Part shown: positions 17,372 through 25,607 of the stretch, in pieces
Position numbering within the stretch: position 1 is the first letter of the stretch
Layout of the letters: every line of letters begins with the position of its first letter
DNA from: Butyricicoccus pullicaecorum
GTDB taxonomy: Bacteria > Bacillota > Clostridia > Oscillospirales > Butyricicoccaceae
Reading direction: 5' to 3'
Assembly (NCBI GenBank): GCA_018366035.1
Contig: JAGZIW010000010.1
Coordinates: 1-64,000, forward strand
DNA length: 64,000 nt
The notes under the pieces: model-generated
Databases searched by the model: none
What the model was told of the DNA's origin: nothing
The model's input: only the letters and a program-made list of their open reading frames with translations
Made by a program: the position numbers and the translations under genes

Positions 17372-18469
17372 TTATTTTTTATAATACACAGTCTGTACCA
17401 CACCATCTATCATGGAAACCGCACCTGTACGATACTCCTTTCCGGTAGAACACAGCCCTGCCTTTCTCTTGGAATACATGTCCACAGCAATCGCCTCCAC
17501 ATCAGGCGCAACCGCCACAGGATTTCCATTGACACGCAGGCTTGTGCCGTCCCATAGAATCGCATCGTCAATGGGTTCCGGTTCTCCCAGTACGACAGCA
17601 TATACATCTTCCTCCTGTGTCATCTGCTCCAGATGATAAAGCCCCGCATAGGTCTTAGAAACATAATTTTTAATGTGCACATCTGCATAAATCGTGCTGC
17701 CAATACAAACCAAGCGCATAGACGGCTGTGCCAAATAGGTAGCTCTGCCATCTATGGCGCGCAAATGCAGGGCGCGATACAGCATGACCGCCATTTCTGC
17801 ACGGGTAATGTTTTCGGTTGGATTCAGCTTTCCCTGTGTGCCCGCGATCACCCCTGCATTTACCAGAGCAGAAACCGATTGCACCGCATAGTCTGCTACG
17901 TCTTTTCCGTCTATAAATTTGGATAAATCACCATTTTGAAAGGAAATCCCTGTACGATCAAGGGTACGCTTGAGCAAAACGATTGCATCTTGACGCGTCA
18001 GCGGCTCTTTGGGATAAAAATTATTTTTACTGTCACCTACGGCAATACCAATGGCACGTGCTGCGCGTACTGCCTGTGCATAGTATGCCGTTTCGGGAAC
18101 ATCTGCAAAATTATCCCCAGACGCATATTTCTCCATACCATAAGCGCGATACAGCATAAGCACAAAGTCTGCACGTGACAATGTTTTTGCCGGACTGTAA
18201 ATCAGGTTTCCTGTGCCAGACACAACACCTGTATTTGCCAGATAGTCAATGGCATGAAACGCCCAATCATACCCCGCATTGACATCGGCAAAATAAACCG
18301 AGCGATCCGGAATATAAATCATACCGCCAGTGTGAATCTGCTCTGTGATTTGCTCTGGTTCTTCTGGTACCTCCAGCTCGTCCGGAGGAGGGGTAGCGCA
18401 CGCAGACGTTGTGGCAAGCAGCGCGCACAGCGCAAAGGCAGAGAGCACACGCATCCATTTCTTTTGCAT
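17372..18469 (-). CDS. Secreted SLH-domain protein
   Basis: The 365-residue protein has a signal peptide (KKW, then a hydrophobic stretch to SACA) and then three surface-layer-homology repeats (about 65-110, 120-165, 185-235), each with the YFADV/NFADV and SRADF or TRAEMAVMLYRA-type signatures. A C-terminal region of about 115 residues was not recognised. The cysteine in TSAC could be a lipid site, though the lipobox is poor. SLH repeats anchor proteins to pyruvylated cell-wall polymers, which links this gene to the CsaB fusion at 34-36 kb. The ATG at 18469 is chosen for AGGAGG 7 nt upstream. Confidence 0.85.
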   Translation of the reverse strand: MQKKWMRVLSAFALCALLATTSACATPPPDELEVPEEPEQITEQIHTGGMIYIPDRSVYFADVNAGYDWAFHAIDYLANTGVVSGTGNLIYSPAKTLSRADFVLMLYRAYGMEKYASGDNFADVPETAYYAQAVRAARAIGIAVGDSKNNFYPKEPLTRQDAIVLLKRTLDRTGISFQNGDLSKFIDGKDVADYAVQSVSALVNAGVIAGTQGKLNPTENITRAEMAVMLYRALHLRAIDGRATYLAQPSMRLVCIGSTIYADVHIKNYVSKTYAGLYHLEQMTQEEDVYAVVLGEPEPIDDAILWDGTSLRVNGNPVAVAPDVEAIAVDMYSKRKAGLCSTGKEYRTGAVSMIDGVVQTVYYKK

Positions 18470-18513
18470 ATGAAAACCTCCTATCAGAAGAAATTTATGG
18501 TTTTTTCCAAACA

Positions 18514-18522
18514 ATTATAGCA
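18514..18522 (-). promoter_or_regulatory. Extended -10 promoter of the SLH gene
   Basis: TGC-TATAAT on the minus strand lies about 45 bp before the SLH gene start; the -35 region is weak. Confidence 0.5.
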
Positions 18523-18596
18523 TATACTATGTAAAAAGTATATTGGTATTTTAGGGATTCATTCGACTGAAAGTGCGAGGATTTTGACAAAAAGCA

Positions 18597-18632
18597 TAAA
18601 AAAACACCGCCAAACCAACTGGTCCGACGGTG
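18597..18632 (-). terminator. rpsT terminator
   Basis: On the minus strand CACCG...CGGTG forms the base with an inner GACCA/TGGTT helix, followed by a run of T, about 20 bp after the rpsT stop. Confidence 0.82.
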
Positions 18633-18650
18633 AAATTTTTTAGAACAGAA

Positions 18651-18914
18651 TTACTGTACAGCATTCAGCTTCAGAGTCATCGCACTCTTCTTGTGAGCAG
18701 CTGTGTTCTTGTGCATCAGATGCTTGGCAGCAGCCTGATCAACAGCCTTAACAGCAGCCTTATATGCAGCCTCAGCGGCAGACTTATCGCCAGCAGCCAC
18801 AGCCGTGTCAAACTTCTTCAGCACGGTCTTGAGCGCAGACTTTGCCATCTGGTTCTGCAGGCTCTTTGCCTTGATTACCTTAACGCGCTTTTTTGCGGAC
18901 TTAATATTCGGCAT
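18651..18914 (-). CDS. rpsT: Small ribosomal subunit protein bS20
   Basis: This 87-residue, lysine- and alanine-rich helical protein is S20, which binds the 5' domain of 16S rRNA. It begins MPNIKSAKKRVKV and ends with HKNTAAHKKSAM, both typical. GGAGG precedes the ATG at 18914; the longer upstream frame is not supported. It is divergent from gpr, an arrangement common in Firmicutes. Confidence 0.97.
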   Translation of the reverse strand: MPNIKSAKKRVKVIKAKSLQNQMAKSALKTVLKKFDTAVAAGDKSAAEAAYKAAVKAVDQAAAKHLMHKNTAAHKKSAMTLKLNAVQ

Positions 18915-18954
18915 GGGGTTCCACCTCCTTCGGCTTCTAGTCATCAGTATTCTT

Positions 18955-18983
18955 ACTATATCATCTTCAAGCCTAAATTGCAA
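18955..18983 (-). promoter_or_regulatory. rpsT promoter
   Basis: TTGCAA (18983-18978), a 17-bp spacer and TATAGT (18960-18955) on the minus strand. Confidence 0.72.
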
Positions 18984-19003
18984 GTGTTTTTTCTTATTTT
19001 TTT

Positions 19004-19033
19004 GCATATACTCCAAATTTTTTTCACACGCTA
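19004..19033 (+). promoter_or_regulatory. Candidate sigma-F/sigma-G promoter of gpr
   Basis: GCATA (19004-19008) and CACGCTA (19027-19033) are 18 bp apart, matching the forespore pattern of GNATA-type -35 and CAnnnTA-type -10 elements. gpr is a forespore gene in Bacillus. No sigma-A promoter is visible here. Confidence 0.5.
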
Positions 19034-19067
19034 GACACAAATCAACCAATCGAAAGGATAGATCAAC

Positions 19068-19940
19068 ATGGCATTTCGTACCGACCTTGCACAAGAAGCA
19101 CTTCTTCATGCCTACGGCTCACAGCCGCCGCAGCAAGGTATCTCTGAGAACGACTATATCACTGCCGGCTTTTCCATTCACAGTGTAGAGATTCTGACAC
19201 CAACTGTCGCCCGTCAGCTTGGAAAACCTGTCGGACGCTATTGCACCTTGCAAATCGATCCCCTTACCCGCCGAGAATGTGAAGCATTTCCGCGTGCCGT
19301 AGAAGCGCTCTCCGGTATTTTAACCGACTGTCTGCATGAGATCCAAAAGGACGCCCCCATTCTCGTGATTGGACTTGGAAACCGTGCCATTACACCAGAT
19401 GCCGTTGGTCCTCTGGCAGCCGAGCATATTCTGGTCACGCGGCATCTGCGGAAGCAGAAGCTGTTTGCATCATGGCGCCCCGTCTCTGCCGCCGCGCCCG
19501 GCGTATTGGGACAAACCGGTGTGGAATCCGCAGAGTTCGTACAGGGACTGTGTCAAACTGTACAGCCGGCGGCCATCATCGTCATAGATGCCCTTGCTGC
19601 TGGAGCGCTCTCTCATTTGACCCGTACCATACAGGTAACAGATGCCGGCATTGTTCCCGGTTCTGGAGTCGGCAATGCCCGCAGTGCATTTAATTCTGAG
19701 ACCTTTGGCGTTCCAGTCATCGCAATCGGTATGCCTACTGTAATAGATGGTGCAAGTATTCTCCCCCCTTCTGTACAGCAGGAAAGCAATACAGCAGACG
19801 CACTGCCAGAACCCGTTTTCGTAACCCCAAGAGAAATCGACCTGCGTGTGCACGATGCTGCCAAGGTCATCGGGTATTCCATCAACCGTGCCCTGCACCC
19901 CCATCTCGCATTGGAAGACCTCGATCTTTTATTGGCGTAA
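19068..19940 (+). CDS. gpr: GPR endopeptidase (germination protease)
   Basis: GPR starts degradation of small acid-soluble spore proteins during germination. The 290-residue protein (family A25) has FRTDLAQEA near its N-terminus, which resembles the site cut both in SASPs and in its own activation. VIGLGNRAITPDAVGP, PGVLGQTG, IVIDALAA and GIVPGSGVGN are family motifs. GAAAGGA lies before the ATG. It lies between rpsT and spoIIP, the conserved order, behind a possible forespore promoter. Confidence 0.96.
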   Translation: MAFRTDLAQEALLHAYGSQPPQQGISENDYITAGFSIHSVEILTPTVARQLGKPVGRYCTLQIDPLTRRECEAFPRAVEALSGILTDCLHEIQKDAPILVIGLGNRAITPDAVGPLAAEHILVTRHLRKQKLFASWRPVSAAAPGVLGQTGVESAEFVQGLCQTVQPAAIIVIDALAAGALSHLTRTIQVTDAGIVPGSGVGNARSAFNSETFGVPVIAIGMPTVIDGASILPPSVQQESNTADALPEPVFVTPREIDLRVHDAAKVIGYSINRALHPHLALEDLDLLLA

Positions 19941-20024
19941 GCAGAAAACTTGTCTGCATAACAGACACCTGCCGGACATAGAGTAAAACACAGGATTTTT
20001 CCGCACCAAAGGAGTGACTGTCTC

Positions 20025-21071
20025 ATGTCCCGTCGTCCCGCCCGCAAGCACCATTCTGGTATTTTGATCCCTGCCACTGTTCTGCTGCTCTGTGCTGTCG
20101 GCCTGCTCATCAGCCATCGCATGGGCGGTGATGCGCACGTTGATGCCCTCTTAGATGCCATTGCACAAAATCAAACCTTCATTGCTTCTTCCATTGCGCT
20201 GGAAACCGGAATTCCCGCCCGCTCACGGACAAAAAATACAGAGCCCGCTCCCCCCGCTTCAGATAGTCCGGAACCCACCATGGAGAGTGCGCCTCCACCG
20301 CAATCTGATACGCCTGCACCTCCTCCGGCACAGGACAAGCGTGACACCAATATCGAAGTCCGCAATGATGCAGGCATTCCCATAGATGTCAATGCCATGC
20401 TCAAAAATCCCATTCCAATCCATGTGAAACAAAATGAAAAGCCACAGGTACTCATTTATCACACCCATGCCACAGAAGCCTATACGCCATCTGGAAAGGA
20501 TACCTATCAGCCTTCTGGCGAATATCGCACGCGTGACCGCAACCAAAATGTTGTGCGTGTTGGCACAGAACTTGCCAAAACCCTCAGAGCCCGCGGTATT
20601 GGTGTCCTGCATATTACCGATATTTTCGATGACCCTGCCTACAATGGCTCTTACGAGCGTTCTTTATCCGCCGCCCAAAAAGCGCTTAAAAAGTATCCGG
20701 ACATCAAAGTGACCATTGACCTGCACCGTGATGCGATCCTGACCAAAGATGGAAAGCAGCTCCGTTTGGCAACTACCATTGGCGGGCAGGAGGCTGCACA
20801 GCTCATGCTGGTGGTCGGCACTGATGCCAGCGGACTGGAGCACCCAAATTGGCGCGACAATATGAACTTTGCGGTCAATCTGCAAGCAGATGCAAACGGC
20901 GCATATCCAAACCTTATGCGCGATGTGAATCTACGTTCACAGCGATTTAACACACATCTGCGTTCCGGCTCTCTGCTCTTGGAATGTGGTTCTTCCGGCA
21001 ACACCCTGCAAGAAGCCATTCGCAGCGTTCAAATGTTCGGCGAAGTCCTTGCCGATCGTCTGCTTGCATAA
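20025..21071 (+). CDS. spoIIP: Stage II sporulation protein P
   Basis: SpoIIP is an amidase and endopeptidase that, with SpoIID and SpoIIM, removes septal peptidoglycan to drive engulfment. The 348-residue protein has a short cytoplasmic N-terminus, one membrane anchor (about 12-30), a proline-rich linker (about 65-105) and the SpoIIP domain (about 135-348) with IYHTHATEAYTP, DLHRDA and LLLECG. These contain the likely zinc-binding His and Glu residues. It follows gpr by 84 bp. Confidence 0.96.
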   Translation: MSRRPARKHHSGILIPATVLLLCAVGLLISHRMGGDAHVDALLDAIAQNQTFIASSIALETGIPARSRTKNTEPAPPASDSPEPTMESAPPPQSDTPAPPPAQDKRDTNIEVRNDAGIPIDVNAMLKNPIPIHVKQNEKPQVLIYHTHATEAYTPSGKDTYQPSGEYRTRDRNQNVVRVGTELAKTLRARGIGVLHITDIFDDPAYNGSYERSLSAAQKALKKYPDIKVTIDLHRDAILTKDGKQLRLATTIGGQEAAQLMLVVGTDASGLEHPNWRDNMNFAVNLQADANGAYPNLMRDVNLRSQRFNTHLRSGSLLLECGSSGNTLQEAIRSVQMFGEVLADRLLA

Positions 21072-21096
21072 GGTGCCTCTCTCTTGTGCACACTAT

Positions 21097-21118
21097 CCCC
21101 GAAAGGGGGTCTTTTTTT
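21097..21118 (+). terminator. Small hairpin plus T-run overlapping a ribosome site
   Basis: CCCC-GAAA-GGGG with a GNRA loop is followed by CTTTTTTT. It could partly terminate spoIIP transcription. Its 3' arm is also the best ribosome site for the next gene, so it may tune translation. Confidence 0.45.
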
Positions 21119-22553
21119 GTCCATACAATTCACAACCGACCTGTCCGATAATCTGGAAAAACTACGTGCACTGTTTGCACAGGACAATACCTTTATTGTT
21201 CGCAGGCTGCAAACACGCACAGGTGTACACTGTGCGGTCCTTTTCTTTGATGGTATGGTCAACAATCATGCCATCAATGAGTCTATCGTGCGCCCGCTCA
21301 TCGAGAGTACAATCAGCCGCCCTACCGCACAATCCATTGCGTCGAGCATCTTGCAAATCAATGATGTTCGGCTTGTGCCAGACACAGATTCCATGTTATC
21401 CAGTCTGCTCTATGGTGACACAGTCATTCTTATAGACGGGGACAGCCGCCCGATCGTTGTCAACTCCAAAGGATTTGCACAGCGTTCTCCCTCCGAACCA
21501 GAAAGTGAAAAGGTTTTGCGCGGTCCGCGCGAAGGGTTTACCGAAAGCTTTATGACCAATCTATCCATGCTGCGCCGTCGGGTCAACGATCCACGCCTGA
21601 CCTTTTCCTTTGCGCGTTATGCCGGCTGCACCAACACCGTTATCTGTGTATGCTGGATCAAAGGCATCACACCGCCTGCGCTCGTTCGGGAGATGCAGCG
21701 CAGGATCCGTAAAATATCACTCGATGGTATCTTGGATTCCAACTATGTAGAAGAATGTGTGCGAGATGCCCCCAACTCTCCATTTCCCACACTGGGCACA
21801 ACAGAACGCCCTGATGTCGCTGTATCGCGTCTCTTGGAAGGGCGTGTTGTGGTGCTGACCGATGGCAGTCCGGTTGCCCTTTCTGCCCCCTGTATTTTGC
21901 AGGAATGTTTTCAGGCAAATGATGATTATTATATCTCCGTGCGGCAGGCTGCCGTTGCGCGTATCCTGCGCACGCTCAGTTTCGGACTTTCCATTATCAT
22001 TCCAGCCCTTTATGTTGCACTGCTTGGCTTTCATCAGGAGCTTTTGCCCACACGCCTGCTGCTTGCCATTGCCGCCGCACAAAAGGGTGTTCCCCTGCCC
22101 GTTTTCTGGGAGATTTTTTTACTCTTACTGGTTTTTGAAACGCTGAAAGAGGCTGGAACACGCACTCCCAGCGTTATGGGCTCTACCATGTCTATCGTGG
22201 GCGGCTTGGTACTTGGACAAGCCGCAGTTTCTGCCCGTTTTCTATCCGCACCTGCGGTCATTATTGTTGCAATCGCAGCTGTTACCGGATTAACCGTCCC
22301 CAAACTGCAAACTGCCGGTCTGGTGCTTCGCTTTTCTTTGCTGGCAGCAAGTGCAGCCGCCGGACTCTATGGTCTGCTCTTGGGACTCAGTCTCACCATC
22401 GCACATCTTTGTACCCTCCGTTCCTTCCACTGCCCCTATATGCTCAATCTCATTCCACGCGTGCGTCCCAAATTGGACGATGCATGGACGCGTGCGCCTT
22501 GGCGTGAAATGCCGCGCAAACGATTTCTTGCACATCAGGAGGAACAAACATGA
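21117..22553 (+). CDS. GerA-family spore germination protein, A-type subunit
   Basis: The 478-residue protein has the GerA/SpoVAF architecture: a soluble N-terminal region (about 1-270) with PREGFTESFMTNLSMLRRR and GIIDxxY-like spacing, then four to five membrane helices (about 280-440) containing PALYVALLGFHQELLPTRLL. A-subunits are parts of nutrient germinant receptors in the spore inner membrane. I prefer the TTG at 21117, 7 nt after GGGGG; another TTG at 21084 is possible. The gene directly follows spoIIP and overlaps the next gene by 4 nt. Confidence 0.85.
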   Translation: MSIQFTTDLSDNLEKLRALFAQDNTFIVRRLQTRTGVHCAVLFFDGMVNNHAINESIVRPLIESTISRPTAQSIASSILQINDVRLVPDTDSMLSSLLYGDTVILIDGDSRPIVVNSKGFAQRSPSEPESEKVLRGPREGFTESFMTNLSMLRRRVNDPRLTFSFARYAGCTNTVICVCWIKGITPPALVREMQRRIRKISLDGILDSNYVEECVRDAPNSPFPTLGTTERPDVAVSRLLEGRVVVLTDGSPVALSAPCILQECFQANDDYYISVRQAAVARILRTLSFGLSIIIPALYVALLGFHQELLPTRLLLAIAAAQKGVPLPVFWEIFLLLLVFETLKEAGTRTPSVMGSTMSIVGGLVLGQAAVSARFLSAPAVIIVAIAAVTGLTVPKLQTAGLVLRFSLLAASAAAGLYGLLLGLSLTIAHLCTLRSFHCPYMLNLIPRVRPKLDDAWTRAPWREMPRKRFLAHQEEQT

Positions 22554-23206
22554 AGCGAATTCTGCTGCTGGTCGGCGTACTCTGTCTTGCACTCTATACG
22601 GGTGGTGTTGGGCACGGTGCAGGCGATTTACTCCCCATTTTAAGTGCCAGCATTTCACAGGCATCTGATGACCGACTGACGCTCACCGCTGAAGCCGTGC
22701 GGCAGGACAGTCTGGAAGGAAACGCCGCCTCGGTCTATCTGACAGCCTCAGGAGACAGCACTGAACAGCTTTTGTCGGAAATTGAACAAATGCTGGCCGG
22801 ACAGCTCTATCTCAGCCATGCACGTACCATCGTCATAGATGAGGCGGTTGCCAAAAACGGTTTTTCTTCCCTTGTGCAAACCCTGTTGGAGCGCAGTGAC
22901 GTGCGCCTTACCTTACGCATCGCCGTAGCGCGCGGTGTACCTGCTGATGCCATTGTAAAAGCACAAGCAGTTGCAGAAGAAATTCCCGGAGCCGCGCTCG
23001 GCGCACTTATGGACGCGCATGCAAAGCATGGCGGTCTGCCCGACCTGCCACTGTGCCGTACTGCTGACTCCCTGCTGTCTGGACAGGATTTTTGTCTGCC
23101 TGCTCTCACATTGACCGCAGACGGTCGCGTAATTCCTGCTGGTCGTGCACAATTCCACAAAGGACGGTTTATCCGATTCTCCGGAGGTGAGCCAAATGCC
23201 CAATAA
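22550..23206 (+). CDS. Short GerC-like germination protein
   Basis: The 218-residue protein has an N-terminal signal or anchor and matches the first half of Ger(x)C receptor subunits (strand pattern around LSHARTIVIDEAVAKNG and SDVRLTLRIAVARG). Typical C-subunits are lipoproteins of about 370-400 residues. This one lacks a convincing lipobox and the entire C-terminal domain. ATGA overlaps with the A-gene and 11 nt overlap with the B-gene show tight coupling, so the short form looks genuine and not a sequencing artefact. Confidence 0.7.
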   Translation: MKRILLLVGVLCLALYTGGVGHGAGDLLPILSASISQASDDRLTLTAEAVRQDSLEGNAASVYLTASGDSTEQLLSEIEQMLAGQLYLSHARTIVIDEAVAKNGFSSLVQTLLERSDVRLTLRIAVARGVPADAIVKAQAVAEEIPGAALGALMDAHAKHGGLPDLPLCRTADSLLSGQDFCLPALTLTADGRVIPAGRAQFHKGRFIRFSGGEPNAQ

Positions 23207-24047
23207 GATTTTCCCGTACGGGCGCGGTGCAATGCTCTTTTTGATCCTGCTCGCGCCGACCCTATTTACACCTGCGCAGGATTGGCTACACCTCCTATGT
23301 GCCAACGGTGTCTTTGTACTGCTCATACTTCTGTGGCTGACTGCTGCCAAGCATTTTCGAATCCCTGAACCTTGGACACTGCTTGCACGCACGCCAAAGG
23401 GACTGCGTCAGATTCTATATGGCATTCTCATACTATTTGGCGGGGGCTCTGCCTTATATACTGCATGGTACACCGCCTCCTTTTTATCCCAAACAGCACT
23501 CAAGCTATGGCCGGTTTGGCTTGCTGCACTCGGACTTCTCATCGTGTGCTGGCTCATTGTACGTCACGGTGCTCCAACACTGTTCCGCTGGGCGATTCCC
23601 ACAGCATGGATTGTCGGCTTGACCGCAGTTCTCTCCCTTGCACTTTCCCTGCCCGATTGGAAAATGCCAATGCTTTCTCATGCTTTCTTAGGCTCTCGTT
23701 TTCTCGAGCAAATTCTAAATGGCAGTTCTATGCTGCTTGCCTTTGTACTGTTCACCGGCTTCGACCCCGAACTGCCGCAAAAACGTACCCTCCTATTGAG
23801 CGGCAGCTTTGCCGCTGTTCTTGCCGGACTCATCGTTTTTCGTGCGAGCGCTGTCCTAGGGGCAAACTGTGCCAATCTGCTGCGTTATCCAGCTTATGCT
23901 GCATCTGGAGTTTTTCAGGTTGGAATACTTGCACGCAGCGAGGTCATCTTTGGCGGCATCTTGCTCTTATGCCTTACCGCACAAATTACCCTGTTTCTCT
24001 GCGTGATGCACACTGCCTATCAGGAACTTCGCAAAATAAAAGTATAA
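23196..24047 (+). CDS. GerB-like germination permease, short
   Basis: The 283-residue protein has about eight hydrophobic segments and resembles the GerAB/endospore-germination permease branch of the APC superfamily. Typical B-subunits have ten helices and about 360 residues, so this is reduced. GGAGGTGA lies just before the ATG at 23196, inside the end of the previous gene; the longer frame from 23145 has no ribosome site. It completes an A-C-B set behind spoIIP. Confidence 0.72.
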   Translation: MPNKIFPYGRGAMLFLILLAPTLFTPAQDWLHLLCANGVFVLLILLWLTAAKHFRIPEPWTLLARTPKGLRQILYGILILFGGGSALYTAWYTASFLSQTALKLWPVWLAALGLLIVCWLIVRHGAPTLFRWAIPTAWIVGLTAVLSLALSLPDWKMPMLSHAFLGSRFLEQILNGSSMLLAFVLFTGFDPELPQKRTLLLSGSFAAVLAGLIVFRASAVLGANCANLLRYPAYAASGVFQVGILARSEVIFGGILLLCLTAQITLFLCVMHTAYQELRKIKV

Positions 24048-24051
24048 AATC

Positions 24052-24085
24052 AGGCGGTACTTGTCTCAAAGGACAGGCACCGCCT
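24052..24085 (+). terminator. Hairpin after the germination genes
   Basis: AGGCGGT/ACCGCCT (24052-24058 with 24079-24085) and an inner TGTC/GACA helix, followed by a weak TTTT. A probable but imperfect terminator. Confidence 0.5.
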
Positions 24086-24141
24086 AATGCTTTTGATATT
24101 CAGAACATCACAGAACGGACGAAGTGATGAAACAACATTCA

Positions 24142-24294
24142 CACCCGCTCAAACTTACATTTTTGGCAGCAGTTCCTGATCGATTGCCGCATCGACCGGC
24201 AATCCCGAGAAACCAATCGCTGCAAATGCGTCAATGAACCGTGTCGCAGATGCTACCAAAAGCGAGATATTATCCGCCACAAAGGTAATTACCT
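24142..24294. repeat. 153-bp direct repeat, left copy
   Basis: This copy is 151/153 identical to 25067-25219 in the same orientation, at an offset of 925 bp. Its right end includes the perfect palindrome GGTAATTACC (24284-24293). Together the two copies bound an AT-rich cassette. Confidence 0.95.
24155..24294 (-). pseudogene. Displaced 3' fragment of the YbjN-like gene
   Basis: Read on the minus strand, this encodes the last 46 or so residues of the protein at 25080-25604 (ending ELLPKM and a stop), with no start codon or N-terminal part. The two differences from the intact copy are both silent (a Pro and an Ile codon). That suggests divergence as a coding sequence, for example in another strain, before it was brought here, and not decay after a local duplication. 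Confidence 0.85.
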
Positions 24295-24304
24295 ACTCCT
24301 ATAT

Positions 24305-24784
24305 TCACGATTCCACTACCCCTGACTCAATACCATTATCGACCATTATCTCTACAACATCTTGTAGAACTTCTGCATTTTTGACTGCATATATCCCTTT
24401 ATTATTGTTCCAAGGATGGATATACGCAATCATACTACCATCATTCAATACAAATATGTGCAAGAACATCTGTTCTTCAAACACAAGACTAATGTAAAAT
24501 CTCTGTTCATTTATAAAGTATGGTATTCCATGAGATTCAATACTTGGCAGCCATGCTATGCTCATATCTGCACATTTATCAATGATCATTTCCCTTTGCT
24601 TATCTGAAATATCAACTCCAGTATGCTCTATTGTACCATTCAGGGATGAGTTCTTTGCTAAATTTTTATCCAATTGTAGTAATGGATTTCCAGTAAAATG
24701 TAGCCCAACTAAAGTGATACATATTATAAAAATTATTAGCGTTCTAGCTCTCAAGCCTTTCTTCATCATCCCTTGCTTCCTCAT
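24305..24784 (-). CDS. Membrane-anchored hypothetical protein of the repeat-bounded cassette
   Basis: The 159-residue product has a basic N-terminus and one membrane helix (about 13-30), then a soluble domain outside with no recognised family. Its start overlaps the stop of the preceding ORF by ATGA, so the two are translationally coupled. Composition is clearly more AT-rich than the flanking purine and germination genes, a sign of recent acquisition. A coupled small ORF plus a membrane-anchored partner resembles toxin-immunity arrangements, but no toxin motif was identified. Confidence 0.6.
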   Translation of the reverse strand: MRKQGMMKKGLRARTLIIFIICITLVGLHFTGNPLLQLDKNLAKNSSLNGTIEHTGVDISDKQREMIIDKCADMSIAWLPSIESHGIPYFINEQRFYISLVFEEQMFLHIFVLNDGSMIAYIHPWNNNKGIYAVKNAEVLQDVVEIMVDNGIESGVVES

Positions 24785-25077
24785 ACCTCATTTGGGTGAA
24801 ATAGATAACCTCCAGAAGTTCGATATTCAATTTCTTCAATCCACATTGTACCTGATGCCGATGCAATAGCTTTGGGTGCTGGATTTGTATAGTTTGGTGT
24901 ATACACATATTTATTTACATCATTCCATGTTTCTTTTCTATGATCATTGATATACGTGTTCACGCCATGGCTATTTACAAATACATCGCCTGTTTTTACA
25001 GCCGGAACATAATTTCCTTTTACCGTTTCCACAGATGTATACTTTGTAAGCGAAAAAAAACTTTTCCACCCGCTCAA
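24781..25077 (-). CDS. Hypothetical 98-residue ORF of the cassette
   Basis: From a TTG at 25077 the product contains KTGDVFVNSHGVNTYIN and MWIEEIEY and has no signal or membrane segment. The TTG lies within the right repeat, and the frame stays open upstream into the repeat in a different phase from the YbjN-like gene. It therefore looks like the C-terminal piece of a longer protein or a chimera made at the junction. No family recognised. It is coupled to the next gene by ATGA. Confidence 0.45.
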   Translation of the reverse strand: MSGWKSFFSLTKYTSVETVKGNYVPAVKTGDVFVNSHGVNTYINDHRKETWNDVNKYVYTPNYTNPAPKAIASASGTMWIEEIEYRTSGGYLFHPNEV

Positions 25078-25219
25078 ACTTACATTTTTGGCAGCAGTTC
25101 CTGATCGATTGCCGCATCGACTGGCAATCCCGAGAAACCAATCGCTGCAAATGCGTCAATGAACCGTGTCGCAGATGCTACCAAAAGCGAAATATTATCC
25201 GCCACAAAGGTAATTACCT
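25067..25219. repeat. 153-bp direct repeat, right copy
   Basis: This is the copy within the intact YbjN-like gene: it covers its last 46 or so codons and 13 bp beyond the stop. The palindrome GGTAATTACC lies at 25209-25218. See 24142-24294. Confidence 0.95.
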
Positions 25220-25604
25220 TTTCCAGCTCCAAGCCAGCGTCTAACAGGGTATTATGCTTGAGATAAATTTGCCCTGCCGGTGCAAAAAATCCAAAATTAC
25301 CCAGCGCTGAAAAGTCATTGCAGTATTTGCATGCACGCTCCGTCTGCGCTGCATTTTGCTCCGGCACATTTTGAAACAGCGTCACAAAAAATTGCAGGAG
25401 TCCATTGTTTTCATCTGGCAGCGCAATCGGAATAAAGCAGGCTTCTATGATAACCTCCTTGGAAATCTTCCCAAGGCGCTGGGTTTCTGCCCGCAGCATC
25501 AGAGGCGTATTCTCAGTCTGCTCGATCAGCTCTGCACGAAATCCATTCTGTCCCAACACATCATTCATGCACGCCAAAATTTGCTTCTGCTTGTTCGTAT
25601 CCAT
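25080..25604 (-). CDS. YbjN-like protein coupled to purD
   Basis: The 174-residue protein lacks signal and membrane segments. Its pattern of an N-terminal helix, a beta-rich middle and a C-terminal helical part with ACKYCNDFSALGNFGFF suggests the YbjN/type III chaperone-like fold, but that assignment is weak and gives no function. It starts 3 nt after the purD stop, so it is the last gene of the purine operon. Its 3' end is the site of the 925-bp insertion, which leaves the protein intact. Confidence 0.65.
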   Translation of the reverse strand: MDTNKQKQILACMNDVLGQNGFRAELIEQTENTPLMLRAETQRLGKISKEVIIEACFIPIALPDENNGLLQFFVTLFQNVPEQNAAQTERACKYCNDFSALGNFGFFAPAGQIYLKHNTLLDAGLELEKVITFVADNISLLVASATRFIDAFAAIGFSGLPVDAAIDQELLPKM

Positions 25605-25607
25605 GAT

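Noticed and set aside
19955..19990. Separate sigma-F/G promoter for spoIIP
   Set aside because: A GCATA is present but no properly spaced CAnnnTA-type -10 could be placed; transcription from the gpr promoter is enough.
24142..25219. Insertion sequence or prophage remnant
   Set aside because: No transposase, integrase or terminal inverted repeats; the 153-bp direct repeat is part of a host gene, not an element end.
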